From NCBI RefSeq assembly GCF_900106565.1, contig NZ_FNNJ01000002.1, positions 310,001-374,000 of the forward strand: a stretch of DNA of 64,000 nucleotides, in the 5' to 3' direction. Below are positions 9,278-19,132 of this stretch, piece by piece. This stretch comes from Lutibacter oricola (GTDB lineage: Bacteria > Bacteroidota > Bacteroidia > Flavobacteriales > Flavobacteriaceae). A program made the position numbers and the translations under genes. Positions within the stretch are counted from its first letter, which is position 1. Each line of letters starts with the position of its first letter. The notes under the pieces were generated by a model that did not search any database, was not told the DNA's origin, and worked only from the letters and a program-made list of their open reading frames with translations.

Positions 9278-10672
9278 ATGAAAACAACAAAAAACATTTT
9301 ACTAGCTGCATTAATGCTAATTTGTTCTATAACTACTTACTCTCAAAAGAAAAATATTGTCTTTCTTTTTGCTGATGATGCAGGTTATCACGATTTTGGT
9401 TTTCAAGGAAGTAAAACCTTTAAAACGCCTAATCTAGATAAGCTAGCTAAAGATGGAATGGTTTTTAAACAGGCTTATACTACGGCTGCTGTTTGTGGAC
9501 CTTCAAGAGCTGGGTTATTAACTGGTAGATACCAACAACGTTTTGGTATTGAAGAAAATAATGTACCAGGTTATATGAGTCATTCTTCAAAACTTATGGG
9601 AGATGAAATGGGAATGCCTTTGGATGAAAAAACAATTGCAGATTATTTAAAACCTTTAGGGTATACATCGCAAATTTTAGGTAAATGGCACTTAGGAAAT
9701 GCTGATAAATACCATCCACTTCATCGTGGTTTTGATGAGTTTTATGGATTTCGAGGTGGTGCAAGAAGTTTTTGGCCATTAACACAAGCTCAAGCTGCAG
9801 ATAGACCAGAAAACAGATTAGAGATTGGTTATGAAAAATACCAAGAGGCAGACAAATATTTATCTGATGCTATTGCTGATGAAGCTTGTAATTTTATTGA
9901 AAGAAATAAAAACAAACCATTCTTTACATATGTTTCTTTTAATGCCGTACATACGCCATTGCAAGCAACAAAAGAAGATTTAGCAAAAGTAAAAGGGTTA
10001 ACAGGAAAGCGTAAGGTTCTAGCTGCTATGACTATTGCTTTGGATAGAGCTTGCGGACAAATTTTAGATAAATTAAAAGAACTTGGTTTAGAAGAAAATA
10101 CATTGGTTGTTTTCTCAAACGATAATGGAGGCCCTGATGGTTCAAAAACGTGCAATTATCCGTTGAGCGGTTGTAAATCTAATAATCTTGAAGGAGGAAT
10201 TCGTGTTCCTTTTATAATGAAATTACCAAACGTAATTAAACCTGGAAGTACTTATAACAAACCTGTAAGTATGTTAGATATGCTACCAACTTTTGTAAAT
10301 GTTGCTGGAGGTAATGCATCTAAAATTAAAAATATAGATGGTGTTGATTTGATTCCTTTTGTTACAAAGAAAAACAAGGCCGAACCACATAAAATGTTAT
10401 TTTGGAAAAAAGAAAATAGAGGTATTATACGTATGGGAGATTGGAAAATGTTGAGGTTTCCAGATAGACCAGCTGAATTATATAATATAGAAAAGGACCA
10501 AGAGGAGAATAACAACTTAGCCTATAAACATCCTGAAAAAGTAAAAGTAATGTTCAAACATTTATGGAAATGGGAATGCGAATTAGAACGTCCATTATGG
10601 ATGTTAAAACGTGTTTATGAAGAAAATGCAATGAAGCGTATGGATGATAAAAGAACACCTATTTTAGATTAA
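9278..10672 (+). CDS. Secreted family S1 sulfatase
   Basis: 464 residues, compact, with a signal peptide ending TYSQ. NIVFLFADDAGYHDFG opens the S1 fold and C73 in CGPSRAGLLTG is the formylglycine precursor. GKWHLGN, SFNAVHTPL and SNDNGGP supply other conserved active-site segments. It resembles the N-acetylgalactosamine-6-sulfatase-like or galactose-sulfatase-like arylsulfatases. The gap of 81 bp from the GH2 gene is wider than others in the block, so it may have its own promoter. A strong terminator follows. Confidence 0.92.
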   Translation: MKTTKNILLAALMLICSITTYSQKKNIVFLFADDAGYHDFGFQGSKTFKTPNLDKLAKDGMVFKQAYTTAAVCGPSRAGLLTGRYQQRFGIEENNVPGYMSHSSKLMGDEMGMPLDEKTIADYLKPLGYTSQILGKWHLGNADKYHPLHRGFDEFYGFRGGARSFWPLTQAQAADRPENRLEIGYEKYQEADKYLSDAIADEACNFIERNKNKPFFTYVSFNAVHTPLQATKEDLAKVKGLTGKRKVLAAMTIALDRACGQILDKLKELGLEENTLVVFSNDNGGPDGSKTCNYPLSGCKSNNLEGGIRVPFIMKLPNVIKPGSTYNKPVSMLDMLPTFVNVAGGNASKIKNIDGVDLIPFVTKKNKAEPHKMLFWKKENRGIIRMGDWKMLRFPDRPAELYNIEKDQEENNNLAYKHPEKVKVMFKHLWKWECELERPLWMLKRVYEENAMKRMDDKRTPILD

Positions 10673-10701
10673 AAATACAGTAATAATTCTCAACTAAAAT
10701 T

Positions 10702-10737
10702 AAACGGGTAGCATTTGATTAAAATGCTGCCCGTTTT
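10702..10737 (+). terminator. Intrinsic terminator after the 9278 sulfatase gene
   Basis: The arms AAACGGGTAGCATTT and AAAATGCTGCCCGTTTT pair around a short GATT loop, ending in a T run. It lies 30 bp after the stop codon and divides the sulfatase locus into two transcription blocks. Confidence 0.85.
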
Positions 10738-10894
10738 CAGTAAAATGATACTATACAAACTATATACAATTATTCTTTATACAGGTATACCAAGGTTTAA
10801 ATCCAAAAATCATACGTTTTAGTATTAGAGACATTTAAACCAATCTTCATCCCAGCTTTGTTATAAATTGCATACTACTTAAAGTAATTTATAA

Positions 10895-12763
10895 ATGAAT
10901 TTGAAAAATCTAATTTTATACTTTTTTTTTATATTTCTAACCATAGGAAATAATACAATAGCACAACAAAAGAAGCAACCAAATATTCTTTGGATTACAA
11001 GCGAAGATAATAGTGCAGATTGGTTAGGTTGTTACGGCAATAAATATGCTGAAACTCCTAATATAGATAAGTTAGCCAAAGAAGGTTTTTTATATACCAA
11101 TGCATTTTCAAATGCTTCAGCTTGTTCACCTTCACGCAGTACTTGGATAACTGGCATAAACGCAGTTTCTATGGGAACTCATCATCAAAGAAGTCGCTAT
11201 AGAATTCCTCATAATAAAATAAAATACTATCCAGATTTATTAAAAGAAGCTGGTTATTATACTGCAAATTTTGATAAGACAGATTATAATATTGGAGGAA
11301 GAAATGATAAAGAATGCTGGGACAATACAGAAAATGTAAATTGGGAAACCTTAAAAAATGAACAACCATTTTTTCAAGTAATTAACACGCATAAATCTCA
11401 TGAAAGCCGTGTTTATGGAAAATTGAACGAAACTACTCATAACCCTGATAGTACAGTTTTAAGAAAGTATCATCCCGATTTACCGATAACCCGTAAAACC
11501 TACGCACAATATCTCGATTCTATTAAAGCTATGGATGGTGAAGTTGGTCTGGCTTTAAAGAATCTTAAAAAGGTTGGGTTGGCTGAAAATACTATTGTTA
11601 TTTATGCTTCTGATCACGGAGGAGTGATGCCACGTAGCAAACGTTATTTACACAGAAACAGCTTACATTGTCCTTTAATTGTTCGCATACCTAAAAAGTA
11701 TAAAAATTTGTGGCCATCAAAAAAAGCTGGAATTAAAATTGACCGTTTGGTTAGTTTTGTAGATATGCCTAAGACTTGGTTAAGTTTGGCAAAAGCATCA
11801 ATTCCAGATTATATGCAAGGAACCATTTTTCTTGGGAAAAATAAAGAACCTGAAACTGATTATCATTTCGCTTTTAGAGGACGAATGGAGGATGGTGTTG
11901 AAAACTCTCGTGCGTTAATAGATAATAAATTCCTCTACATACGTAATTATAATCCATACACTCCTTGGATGCATTATCATTTTTGGATTTGGGGAATTGA
12001 ATTCACGCGTTCTTGGGAACAATTAGTCTTAAATGGAAAAGCAACAAAGACTCAATCACAATTTTTCAAAGCTAAAGGAAGCGAAGAACTTTACAATATT
12101 ATTGAAGATCCAGATTGCATCAAAAATTTAGCAAATCTACCAGAATATTCTAAAGAAGTTGCAAGAATGAGCAAAGCATTAAAAATGGAACAACTTAAAA
12201 TTAATGATGCTGGTTTGTTACCTGAAACAGAAATGAATCGTTTAGCAAAAAAACACAATACAACTGTTTATGAATTAGCTCAAAATCCTTCAATTTATAA
12301 TACTAAAGCTTTATTAGATGCCGCAAATATTGCTTTAGAAGGAAACCCAAAAAATCTGAATCAACTGAGAGAAATGTTAAATAATAAAAATCTAGGTATT
12401 CGTTATTGGGGATTAATAGGATGCTTTATGTTAAATGATCAACTTGCAGGAATTAAGTTAATTAACGATGAATCTCACGAAATAAGAGCAATGGCTGCTT
12501 GGATATTGATTCGAACAGGTATGAAGGAAGAAGGAATAGCTTGTATTGAAAAATTATTAGGAGAAAAAGGCTCATTTTATGCCGTAAATCCACCTAGTTA
12601 TGCTCATTTAACCGTGCTGAATATTATTGATTGGATGGGTGAAGATGGAAAAAAACTGATGCCAATAGTTCGCAAACAAGCATTTGAATCTAATAATGCA
12701 AAAGAGTACAGAAACGGACTACGAGTTCGTGACCATTTAATTGAAAAGTTTAGCAGATATTAA
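10895..12763 (+). CDS. Secreted S1 sulfatase with C-terminal helical domain
   Basis: 622 residues with a signal peptide ending IAQ. NILWITSEDNSADWLGCYGN and C77 in CSPSRSTWITG mark an S1 sulfatase close to the heparan-N-sulfatase-like type. ASDHGGVMPR carries the late metal site. Residues about 480-620 form a separate helical region containing NKNLGIRYWGLIGCFML and IRAMAAWILIRTG. It looks like HEAT-type repeats and is seen in a subset of marine S1 enzymes. This gene starts a new block, 222 bp after the previous stop, downstream of the terminator. The GH35-like gene begins 13 bp after it. Confidence 0.9.
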   Translation: MNLKNLILYFFFIFLTIGNNTIAQQKKQPNILWITSEDNSADWLGCYGNKYAETPNIDKLAKEGFLYTNAFSNASACSPSRSTWITGINAVSMGTHHQRSRYRIPHNKIKYYPDLLKEAGYYTANFDKTDYNIGGRNDKECWDNTENVNWETLKNEQPFFQVINTHKSHESRVYGKLNETTHNPDSTVLRKYHPDLPITRKTYAQYLDSIKAMDGEVGLALKNLKKVGLAENTIVIYASDHGGVMPRSKRYLHRNSLHCPLIVRIPKKYKNLWPSKKAGIKIDRLVSFVDMPKTWLSLAKASIPDYMQGTIFLGKNKEPETDYHFAFRGRMEDGVENSRALIDNKFLYIRNYNPYTPWMHYHFWIWGIEFTRSWEQLVLNGKATKTQSQFFKAKGSEELYNIIEDPDCIKNLANLPEYSKEVARMSKALKMEQLKINDAGLLPETEMNRLAKKHNTTVYELAQNPSIYNTKALLDAANIALEGNPKNLNQLREMLNNKNLGIRYWGLIGCFMLNDQLAGIKLINDESHEIRAMAAWILIRTGMKEEGIACIEKLLGEKGSFYAVNPPSYAHLTVLNIIDWMGEDGKKLMPIVRKQAFESNNAKEYRNGLRVRDHLIEKFSRY

Positions 12764-12776
12764 TATAAAAATCATT

Positions 12777-15302
12777 ATGAAAAACATCCTAACCCTTTTT
12801 GGTGTATTAATTATTTTATTTTCTTGTAAAACAGAAACTCAAGATTTAGACAAAACTGAAAATGTCATAACATATAACAAACCTTTAATTTCCGACTTTT
12901 CAGAAGTAATTATTAAAACACCACGTAATATTCCAAAAATGTCTGCGGTTTCTCCTAACGGAGATAAGATTACGGTTAACAGCCAGTATTTAACGTATAA
13001 CAACAAGCCTTGGATTCCTTCATACGGAGAATTTCATTATCAACGTTATCCTGCGGAATATTGGGAAGATGCCCTGTTAAAAATGAAAGCGCAAGGTTTT
13101 GATGGTGTATCAGCCTATGTTTTATGGATTTTACACGAAGAAATTGAAGGTGAATGGGATTTTACTGGAAGTAATGATTTAAGACGTTTCATTAAATTAT
13201 GTCAAAAGCACGATTTAAAGTTTTATGCAAGAATTGGACCTTGGGTAAATGGCGAATGCAGAAATGGAGGTCATCCGGATTGGTTGGTTAAAAGATTGGG
13301 AAATCCTAAAAATCCATTTGGAAATAGTGGACGAGGCGGTAAATTGCGTACAATGGCACCTGAATATTTAGCTTCAGTTGATATCTTATTTCAAAAATTA
13401 GCAGAACAAATGAAAGGTTTGTATTGGAAATATGGTGGCCCAATATATGCTATTCAATTAGATAATGAGTTTTCGCATCACGTTTCAAAAGGAAGTCCTG
13501 CTTTAATGGATTGGGAAAAAGAAACGGCAATAAAATACGGAATGGATGTTCCATTATATTCTGTAACAGGATGGGCAGATGCTCCTTATACGCAAGACAA
13601 CACCATTCCTTCGTATGGTTCATATGCTGATTATTTTTGGATTCCTGCTGATGCAAAACACGTACCTGAAGCGTTTAGTTTTAGTATTTATAGAGCTTCA
13701 AATGATGTTAATACTGAATTAAGTGATGGAGCCAAAGAATCTGAAGGTATTCAAACTTCATATGACTCTAACCCTTATTTAACCTGTGAAACTGGAATTG
13801 GAATGGATATGGCATATCACAGACGAACAAATCTTGATAATTTTGATAATGGAGCCCTTTCTTTAGTTGAACTTGGAAGCGGTGCAAATGGTATAGGATA
13901 TTTTATGAATGTTGGAGGTAATAATCCTAAAGGTAAATTAACTTATATGAATCGAGATATTGAATCAGGAGCAAATGATAACGGTGTTATTAGTCGTGAT
14001 TTTCAAGCTGCAATTGGAGAATTTGGTCAAGTTCGTAAAAGCTTCCACGAATATCCAGTTCAGTTAAATTTTATGACAGATTTTGGAGAATATTTAGCGC
14101 CTTGTAAAACTTTTGTTCCTACGGAATTAGATGAACTTAAAGGATTTAAACTAGGACAAACAAATAAACTACAAAGAGCTATTAGAACCGATGGTAAAAC
14201 AGGATTTGTTTTTGTTAACAATCACGTTAAATTAGAAACAGCTTATCAATTCAATAATATTCAATTTAAAATTAAATTGAAAAATGAAACGTTAACAATT
14301 CCAGAAAAAGCAATAACTGTTCCTGTAGACTCTTACTTTTATTGGCCTTTTAATTTAACGCTTCAACAAACAACCATTAAATATGCTTCGGCACAACCTA
14401 TACTTCATTTAAAAGAAAGTAACACCTATGTTTTCTTTCAAAATGAAGGAATTAATGCTGAATTTGCTTTAGACAATACAACTTTAGAAACTGTAACAGC
14501 TAACAATGCCAAAGTTTCAAAACAAAGCGAAACAACAAAAATTGACATAACACAAGCTGGTTTAAATTGTTATTTTAACGTAAAACAGAAGAATGGAGAA
14601 ACTGTTCGTTTTATCGTTTTATCACAAAAGCAAGCTAAACAATTGTATAAAAACAATGATAAACTATACTTGTCTAATGCAGAAGTAATTAAGTTTAACA
14701 ATGTTAATAATACAATTGAAGTTGTTAGCGAGAATACACAAAATTCAGTTTGGGTATATCCTTCAAACACTATTGTAAATTTAGCCACTTCAAAAGATGG
14801 TTTATTTGATAAATTTGAAGTTAATTTTGAAAAACAAGAAGTTCCAATTACCATTAAAGAAACTCAAGATGGTAAAAGTTTAACGTTTAAAAATCGTTCA
14901 AATAATAGAAAAGTAAATAACAAAATTGCACGCCCGTTAGATTCGGTTTGGCATAAAGGAACTGTTGTGGAATTTAGCTTTCCTAAAGGAATACCTTCAA
15001 ACCTAAATGATGTAAGAGTTATTGTAGATTATAAAGCAAGTGCTTTACGTTTTTATAAAAACGGAGAATTTAAATACGATAATTACTACAATGGAAATAA
15101 GTGGGATTTAAGCACAAAACATTTGTTGTCTGATTACAATTCAGATATGAAACTGGAATTAAAATTTATTCCGCTTCAACCAAAAGATGCCATTTATATT
15201 GATGGTGTTTATTGGCCAGATTTAGATAAAACTGAGAATGTATTAAAAGTGAATGGTATTACAACTATTCCTGTATATAGTAAAAATTATAAATTAAAAT
15301 AA
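12777..15302 (+). CDS. GH35-like beta-galactosidase lipoprotein
   Basis: The open frame reaches back to 12741 inside the previous gene, but the ATG at 12777 gives a good lipoprotein signal (MKNILTLFGVLIILFSC) and is chosen as start, yielding 841 residues. The barrel carries FHYQRYPAEYWEDAL, the IGPWVNGECRNGG segment and E231 in AIQLDNEF, matching the GH35 acid/base region (usually QIENEYG). E338 in TCETGIG is a candidate nucleophile. The C-terminal half is beta-rich, ending with a galactose-binding-type domain. It probably removes beta-galactose from the desulfated glycan at the cell surface. The motif differences suggest a divergent GH35 branch. Confidence 0.82.
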   Translation: MKNILTLFGVLIILFSCKTETQDLDKTENVITYNKPLISDFSEVIIKTPRNIPKMSAVSPNGDKITVNSQYLTYNNKPWIPSYGEFHYQRYPAEYWEDALLKMKAQGFDGVSAYVLWILHEEIEGEWDFTGSNDLRRFIKLCQKHDLKFYARIGPWVNGECRNGGHPDWLVKRLGNPKNPFGNSGRGGKLRTMAPEYLASVDILFQKLAEQMKGLYWKYGGPIYAIQLDNEFSHHVSKGSPALMDWEKETAIKYGMDVPLYSVTGWADAPYTQDNTIPSYGSYADYFWIPADAKHVPEAFSFSIYRASNDVNTELSDGAKESEGIQTSYDSNPYLTCETGIGMDMAYHRRTNLDNFDNGALSLVELGSGANGIGYFMNVGGNNPKGKLTYMNRDIESGANDNGVISRDFQAAIGEFGQVRKSFHEYPVQLNFMTDFGEYLAPCKTFVPTELDELKGFKLGQTNKLQRAIRTDGKTGFVFVNNHVKLETAYQFNNIQFKIKLKNETLTIPEKAITVPVDSYFYWPFNLTLQQTTIKYASAQPILHLKESNTYVFFQNEGINAEFALDNTTLETVTANNAKVSKQSETTKIDITQAGLNCYFNVKQKNGETVRFIVLSQKQAKQLYKNNDKLYLSNAEVIKFNNVNNTIEVVSENTQNSVWVYPSNTIVNLATSKDGLFDKFEVNFEKQEVPITIKETQDGKSLTFKNRSNNRKVNNKIARPLDSVWHKGTVVEFSFPKGIPSNLNDVRVIVDYKASALRFYKNGEFKYDNYYNGNKWDLSTKHLLSDYNSDMKLELKFIPLQPKDAIYIDGVYWPDLDKTENVLKVNGITTIPVYSKNYKLK

Positions 15303-17173
15303 TGAGTAAAATAAAGATTTTAATATTAGTAGTTTCGGCGATTCTTATTTCAAACAAAACAATAATAGCACAACAGGAAAAACCAAACGTGCTTTATATT
15401 TTAACCGATGATCAACGTTATGATGCTATTCCGGCATTTAATAAAATGTTGCACGGTCGTGAAGAAAGCGCATTGGGTTATGTAGAATCTCCAAATGTTG
15501 ATCGTTTGGCAAATATGGGAACAACTTTTATAAATACCTTTTGTCAAGCACAAGGTTGCGCGCCTTCGAGAGCGTCGATGCATACAGGACGTTACCCGTT
15601 TCGCTCAGGAGTTTATCAATTTGAATACTTTAATAACAATACCGATAACTCATATCCTTTATTACCAGAAGAAATGGCAAAATTAGGATATCAAACAATG
15701 CACGTTGGAAAATTAGGTGTTCGTATTAGAACTTTAGAAAACAACAATGCGGTTAAATTTCCATTGTATCAAGTTGATATAGATTCTAAAATTGTAGAGA
15801 ATGAAGGTTTACCAGAATGGGGTAAACAGAGTTTAGTAACAGAAGTAAATGGTGTAAAATTAAAAAAGCCTTTACGAAATGTAACTTACTTTAAAGATGA
15901 AGATGGAACGGTTTATTATAAGTCTGAAAAATTAGAAAAAGACAATCCGCAGTTGGCAGGAATGGCTAAAGAAGCCTTTGATAAATATGAATTGTTTTAT
16001 AAATACAACAAGAAAAAAGGTCAGCCTCAAAGTGTATTTAATAAAGGAGTTTTAGCAGGTGTAAGTCCCCAACCTTCAGGAAAAACTAGAGATGGACATT
16101 ACACTGCATCCTTTGTAAACTTCTTAAAAAATGCGAATAAGAAATTTAAAGTGGGCATTCAAACTTTTGAAGGAGTAAACTCTGCTAAACCATTATTTGC
16201 ACATATTGGTTACGATTTTCCACATACACCTGTATTGCCTCCAAAAGAATATCGTGAACGTTTTCAGAAGTATTCTTATAAAATTCCTGAATTAACAGAT
16301 GAAGAATTCAAAAAAATGGCTAAAGCTTTTCAAAAACGTGTAACTTCAAGTTATTCAGATGATTTTACCGATGAAGAAAAACAAAAAATGGTGCAAGATT
16401 ATTATGCATTTTGTGCATATGGCGATAATTTAATTGGACAAGCAACAGAGGCTTTTATTAAATATAGTAATACTAAAAAGCAACCTTGGATGATTGTGTA
16501 TGTGTGTGGAGATCACGGTTGGAAATTAAATGAGCACGGTTCCATTACCAAAAACACACCTTGGGAAATGGATAGCCACAACCCAATAATTGTTGTTTCT
16601 TCAGATAAAAATAAATTCCCTGCCGGAAAAGTAGTTAGAGATTTTACAGAATTTGTAGATATTGCTCCAACAGTTTTAAATGCTGCAGGAGCTGATATTG
16701 AGCAACAAAAATTCAATCATTTAGATGGTTTAGATTTAGAAAAAATTGCTTCTGGTATAATTCCTGCAAGAGACTATGTACTAGGAGAAAGTCACCATTC
16801 TATTGGGCCAAGAGCATATATTAGAACTAAAGATTATATGTTTTCGGTTAAAACCCGACCAAGTTCAAAAAGAGGAGTTAATATGAATTGGGCAATGGAA
16901 GCAACTTACAAAGAATTAGATCCTGCTTTATACCATACAACTAAAGATCCTAATGAAATTAACAATGTTGCTTTTGATCCAAAGTATAAAAAAATAGCAA
17001 TGAAAATGAAAAAGAAATTGCTGGATATTGTAATTGGAGATGGAAGAGCAGAAATAAATTGGGGAGGCGATAATTTTGGTAAAAGCACCAAAGCTATTGG
17101 AACTAAAGTGTACCGTAACAATACAACAGTAGGGGCACACGATTATAAATTGAAATTACAAAACATAAAATAA
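15302..17173 (+). CDS. Secreted S1 sulfatase (paralogue set A)
   Basis: 623 residues with a signal peptide ending IAQ. C86 in GCAPSRASMHTG is the formylglycine precursor. PHTPVLPPKEYRERF, VQDYYAFCAYGD and CGDHGWKLNEHG are nearly identical to the next gene, and clearly related to the sulfatase at 4830. The start ATG overlaps the previous stop as TAATG, and the end overlaps the next start in the same way, so translation of the three genes is probably coupled. The N-terminal half is longer than usual because of an insertion around residues 150-270 shared by this subfamily. Confidence 0.93.
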   Translation: MSKIKILILVVSAILISNKTIIAQQEKPNVLYILTDDQRYDAIPAFNKMLHGREESALGYVESPNVDRLANMGTTFINTFCQAQGCAPSRASMHTGRYPFRSGVYQFEYFNNNTDNSYPLLPEEMAKLGYQTMHVGKLGVRIRTLENNNAVKFPLYQVDIDSKIVENEGLPEWGKQSLVTEVNGVKLKKPLRNVTYFKDEDGTVYYKSEKLEKDNPQLAGMAKEAFDKYELFYKYNKKKGQPQSVFNKGVLAGVSPQPSGKTRDGHYTASFVNFLKNANKKFKVGIQTFEGVNSAKPLFAHIGYDFPHTPVLPPKEYRERFQKYSYKIPELTDEEFKKMAKAFQKRVTSSYSDDFTDEEKQKMVQDYYAFCAYGDNLIGQATEAFIKYSNTKKQPWMIVYVCGDHGWKLNEHGSITKNTPWEMDSHNPIIVVSSDKNKFPAGKVVRDFTEFVDIAPTVLNAAGADIEQQKFNHLDGLDLEKIASGIIPARDYVLGESHHSIGPRAYIRTKDYMFSVKTRPSSKRGVNMNWAMEATYKELDPALYHTTKDPNEINNVAFDPKYKKIAMKMKKKLLDIVIGDGRAEINWGGDNFGKSTKAIGTKVYRNNTTVGAHDYKLKLQNIK

Positions 17174-19011
17174 TGAAAAGAATAATAGTTTTAATGTTGT
17201 TACTAAGTGTAACAGCTACTAAATTTAGTTTTGCACAAAAACAGCAACCAAATGTACTTTGGGTTTTAACTGACGATCATCGTTATGATGCTGTTCGTTC
17301 ATTTAATAAAATGCTTACTGGAAAAGAAGAAAGTGCATTAGGTTATGTAGAATCTCCAAATATTGACCGTTTGGCAAGTATGGGTACAACATTTATAAAC
17401 ACCTATTGCCAAGCACAAGGATGTGCGCCTTCACGTGCATCTATGCATTATGGACGTTATCCGTTTCGTTCAGGAGTTTACGAGTTTGAATATCACAATA
17501 ATAATTCAGATAATTCATATCCACACTTACCAGAACAAATGGAAAAGTTAGGATATCAAACTGTGCATATTGGAAAATTAGGTGTTCGTTTAAGAACTAT
17601 TAAAAATGGAAAGGCTGTTGCGCCTAATATGTATCAAACAGATATTGATTCAAAAACACTTGCAAATGAAGGCCTTGCTGAATGGGGGAAAATTTCATTG
17701 TTGAAAGAAATTGATGGTCAAAAATTGAAAAAACCTTTTAGAAATATCAAATACTTGAAAACTGAAGATGGAAAGTTTCATTTCTTCACAAAAGAATTAG
17801 AAGAACAAAATCCCCAGTTTGCTGGTATGGCCCAAAATATTTACGATGAATTAGATTTGTTACGTAAGCATACCCCAAAAAAACCAGAGACTGTTTTTAA
17901 TCAAGGTATTTTAGGAGGAGTAAGTCCAAGATCAGCAGGGAAAACACGTGATGGTTATTATACTTCTTCATTTATAGATTTCCTAAAGAATGAAAATAAA
18001 GAGTTCAAACTTGGAAAAGCAGCTTTTAAGGGAGTAAATTCAGAGAAGCCCTTATTTTGTCATATTGGTTATGATTTCCCACACACTCCAGTGCTACCTC
18101 CTGCAGAATATAGAGAACGTTTTCAAAAATATAAATACAACATTCCAAATTTAACTAAGGAAGAATGGGCAAATATGCCAAAGCAACTAAAAAAACAAGT
18201 TGGCAATTCATATTCTAATGATTTTACTGATGAACAAAAACTGTCTATGATTCAAGATTATTATGCTTTTTGTGCATATGGAGATGATTTAGTTGGACAA
18301 TCTGTTGATGCTTTTATTGAATATAGTAAGAAGAAAAATCAACCTTGGTTAGTTGTTTATGTGAATGGAGATCACGGATGGAAATTAAATGAACACGGAG
18401 CTTATTCAAAATTTACACCTTGGGATATAGATGCTCACAATCCAATTGTTGTGGTTTCTTCAGATAAAAAAGCATTTCCTGCAGGAAAAGTAGTTAGAGA
18501 TTATACAGAGTTTGTAGATATTGCTCCAACTATTTTAGCAGATGCAGGTGCAAATTTAAAAGATAAAAAGTTTGACTATTTAGATGGAATGAATTTAGCT
18601 GATGTAGCTGCTGAAAAAGCTCCAAAAAGAGATTATGTAATTGGTGAAAGTCACGCAGTAACTGGTCCAAGAGCTTTTATAAGAACTAAAGAATATGTGT
18701 TTTCAATGCAAACACGTCCTACAAAAAAACGTGGAGAAAATATGAAATGGGCTTTAAATGCTTCGTATAAAGATTTAGATCCTGCACTTTTTGATATGAA
18801 AAAAGATCCACAAGAAACTAACAATTTAGCTTTTGATAAAAAGTATTCAAAAATTGCAAAAGCTATGAAGCAAAAGTTAATAAATGTAGTTCTTGGGGAT
18901 AATAGAGCAGAAGTAAATTGGGGAAAAGGAATGAATGCAATTAACACCAAAGTTTATCATAGCAATTTTGCTCCTGGTGCTCACGATTATAAGTTGAATC
19001 TTAAAAAATAG
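17173..19011 (+). CDS. Secreted S1 sulfatase (paralogue set A, tandem copy)
   Basis: 612 residues with a signal peptide ending FAQ. C84 in GCAPSRASMHYG replaces the Thr of the neighbour by Tyr directly next to the active-site helix. LTDDHRYDAV, PHTPVLPPAEYRERF and NGDHGWKLNEHG are conserved. It is a tandem duplicate of the preceding gene, joined to it by a TAATG overlap. Changes around the active site suggest that the two copies now prefer different sulfate positions or neighbouring sugars. A dispersed inverted repeat follows the gene. Confidence 0.93.
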   Translation: MKRIIVLMLLLSVTATKFSFAQKQQPNVLWVLTDDHRYDAVRSFNKMLTGKEESALGYVESPNIDRLASMGTTFINTYCQAQGCAPSRASMHYGRYPFRSGVYEFEYHNNNSDNSYPHLPEQMEKLGYQTVHIGKLGVRLRTIKNGKAVAPNMYQTDIDSKTLANEGLAEWGKISLLKEIDGQKLKKPFRNIKYLKTEDGKFHFFTKELEEQNPQFAGMAQNIYDELDLLRKHTPKKPETVFNQGILGGVSPRSAGKTRDGYYTSSFIDFLKNENKEFKLGKAAFKGVNSEKPLFCHIGYDFPHTPVLPPAEYRERFQKYKYNIPNLTKEEWANMPKQLKKQVGNSYSNDFTDEQKLSMIQDYYAFCAYGDDLVGQSVDAFIEYSKKKNQPWLVVYVNGDHGWKLNEHGAYSKFTPWDIDAHNPIVVVSSDKKAFPAGKVVRDYTEFVDIAPTILADAGANLKDKKFDYLDGMNLADVAAEKAPKRDYVIGESHAVTGPRAFIRTKEYVFSMQTRPTKKRGENMKWALNASYKDLDPALFDMKKDPQETNNLAFDKKYSKIAKAMKQKLINVVLGDNRAEVNWGKGMNAINTKVYHSNFAPGAHDYKLNLKK

Positions 19012-19024
19012 AATTATTAAATAT

Positions 19025-19103
19025 TGTCAACCTGAACTTGTTTCAGGTTCTCTTAATAATGGTATTCAAAATGATGAGATTCTGTAACAAGTTCAGAATG
19101 ACA
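19025..19103. repeat. Dispersed-type long inverted repeat
   Basis: Two imperfect arms of 28 bp (19025-19052 and 19076-19103), each carrying TGAACTTGTT or its complement, begin with TGTCA and end with TGACA. The two-arm layout looks like the small GTCA..CTGAACTTGTTTCAG palindromic elements that are scattered in many Flavobacteriia genomes. It could also act as an mRNA hairpin or a weak terminator between sulfatase genes. Confidence 0.7.
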
Positions 19104-19132
19104 TAATTTTTTCAAACAAATAAAATTATCAT